DNA of 15,221 nt from DASZZV01 sp035544835. Lineage in GTDB: Bacteria > Acidobacteriota > Thermoanaerobaculia > Gp7-AA8. The stretch lies in NCBI GenBank assembly GCA_035544835.1, contig DASZZV010000076.1, positions 1 to 15,221 of the forward strand. The letters are read 5' to 3'. The notes below the pieces were generated by a model. That model had not been told where the DNA came from, searched no databases, and saw only the letters and a list, made by a program, of their open reading frames with translations. The position numbers and the translations under genes are program-made. Of the stretch, positions 14,702-15,221 are shown piece by piece (position 1 is the stretch's first letter; every line of letters begins with the position of its first letter).

Positions 14702-15148
14702 ATGGAAGAGTGGCGGAAGAACATAGTCACCGACTCAAAGGAAATGCTGGAGCTGCTTCGAGACACAGAATCGATCGCGGTGCTGGGAATCAAGCCGGAG
14801 TCCCACTCCGATCAGGCGGCTTTCTATGTTTCCGAGTACATGGCTCAGCACGGCTATGACGTCATCCCGGTACCTGTTTACTATCCCGAGGTCACCGAGA
14901 TTCTCGGAAAACAGGTGTTTCGCAAGGTCGCCGACATCGGGCGTCCCGTCGATATGGTGAACGTGTTCCGGCGCCCTCAGGACATTCCTCCCCATATTGA
15001 CGACATCCTGGCTGCCAAACCGAAGTACGTCTGGTTCCAGCTTGGGATTCGCAACGACGAAGCGGCGCAGAAACTGGCTGAGGCCGGCATCAAAGTGGTA
15101 CAGGATCGTTGTCTGATGGTCGAGCAGGGACGTCTCGAATCCCGCTGA
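14702..15148 (+). CDS. CoA-binding domain protein (YccU-like)
   Basis: The product has 148 residues from the ATG at 14702, preceded by GGGGG six bases upstream. Longer in-frame starts (14591) would overlap the divergent subtilase gene. The whole protein is one Rossmann-type CoA-binding domain: the first strand and loop SIAVLGIKPES (24-34), HGYDVIPVPVYY (50-61), DMVNVFRRP (84-92), YVWFQLGIRNDEAA (109-122) and VVQDRCLMVE (132-141). These match the YccU family of small stand-alone CoA-binding proteins, related to the N-terminal part of succinyl-CoA synthetase alpha. It is cytosolic. The exact role is unknown; family members are thought to bind CoA or an acyl-CoA. Confidence 0.9.
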   Translation: MEEWRKNIVTDSKEMLELLRDTESIAVLGIKPESHSDQAAFYVSEYMAQHGYDVIPVPVYYPEVTEILGKQVFRKVADIGRPVDMVNVFRRPQDIPPHIDDILAAKPKYVWFQLGIRNDEAAQKLAEAGIKVVQDRCLMVEQGRLESR

Positions 15149-15221
15149 CCTCGACACCGGCTTTGGAGAGTCATTCGGCTACGATCGAGCTCCCGCCCTT
15201 TCGCGTCTCGGAGTGGCGGGC
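15149..15221. repeat. Start of a further repeat copy at window edge
   Basis: CGGAGTGGCGGG at 15209-15220 matches the outer end of the hairpin element at 4114 and, inverted, at 4232-4243. The rest of the stretch after the stop at 15148 shows nothing recognisable. Only the first dozen bases are visible, so the assignment is tentative. Confidence 0.45.

Overview
This is a GC-rich chromosomal segment from a Gram-negative bacterium. It encodes an outer-membrane barrel protein ending in an aromatic residue, a probable lipoprotein, secreted subtilases and a periplasmic-type c cytochrome. A small diheme cytochrome of the reaction-centre cytochrome family, a DUF4301 protein, a peptidase/TolB/Omp85 fusion and many hairpin repeats between genes fit Acidobacteriota or a nearby lineage. 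That placement is inference; no rRNA or other phylogenetic marker is present. I see no tRNA, rRNA, CRISPR array, transposase, integrase or phage gene.

Layout. Positions 1-320 hold only inverted repeats. An LTA4H/aminopeptidase B-like M1 metallopeptidase (333-2207, +) follows, probably a lipoprotein with a TTG start. A repeat-bearing gap separates it from a convergent DUF4301 gene (2430-3938, -). A divergent gap of about 540 bp containing a 130-bp hairpin repeat leads to a large outer-membrane fusion protein (4481-7591, +): signal peptide, MA-type HExxH peptidase domain, six-bladed TolB-like propeller, Omp85-like barrel. After another repeat-rich gap come a small YtxH-like membrane protein (7900-8154, -) and, divergently, a diheme cytochrome c (8300-8839, +). 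A three-tier nested palindrome (8872-9274) runs into the 3' end of an enoyl-CoA isomerase-like crotonase (9271-10017, -). Another inverted repeat and a clear terminator precede a membrane-anchored BON protein (10301-10858, -). Next are an unrecognised 75-aa peptide with three cysteines (11022-11249, +), two paralogous secreted subtilases each with an inserted PA domain (11289-12866 and 12979-14619, both -), and a divergent CoA-binding protein (14702-15148, +). The right edge begins another repeat copy.

The genes do not form one operon; nearly all have their own intergenic region with a terminator, promoter-like elements or repeats. The common theme is cell-envelope and secreted proteolysis: four of the ten protein genes carry protease-type catalytic motifs and all four have export signals. 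Two features stand out: the dispersed nested palindromic elements in almost every long intergenic space, and the domain fusion at 4481-7591. I found no convincing undescribed defence or mobile system.
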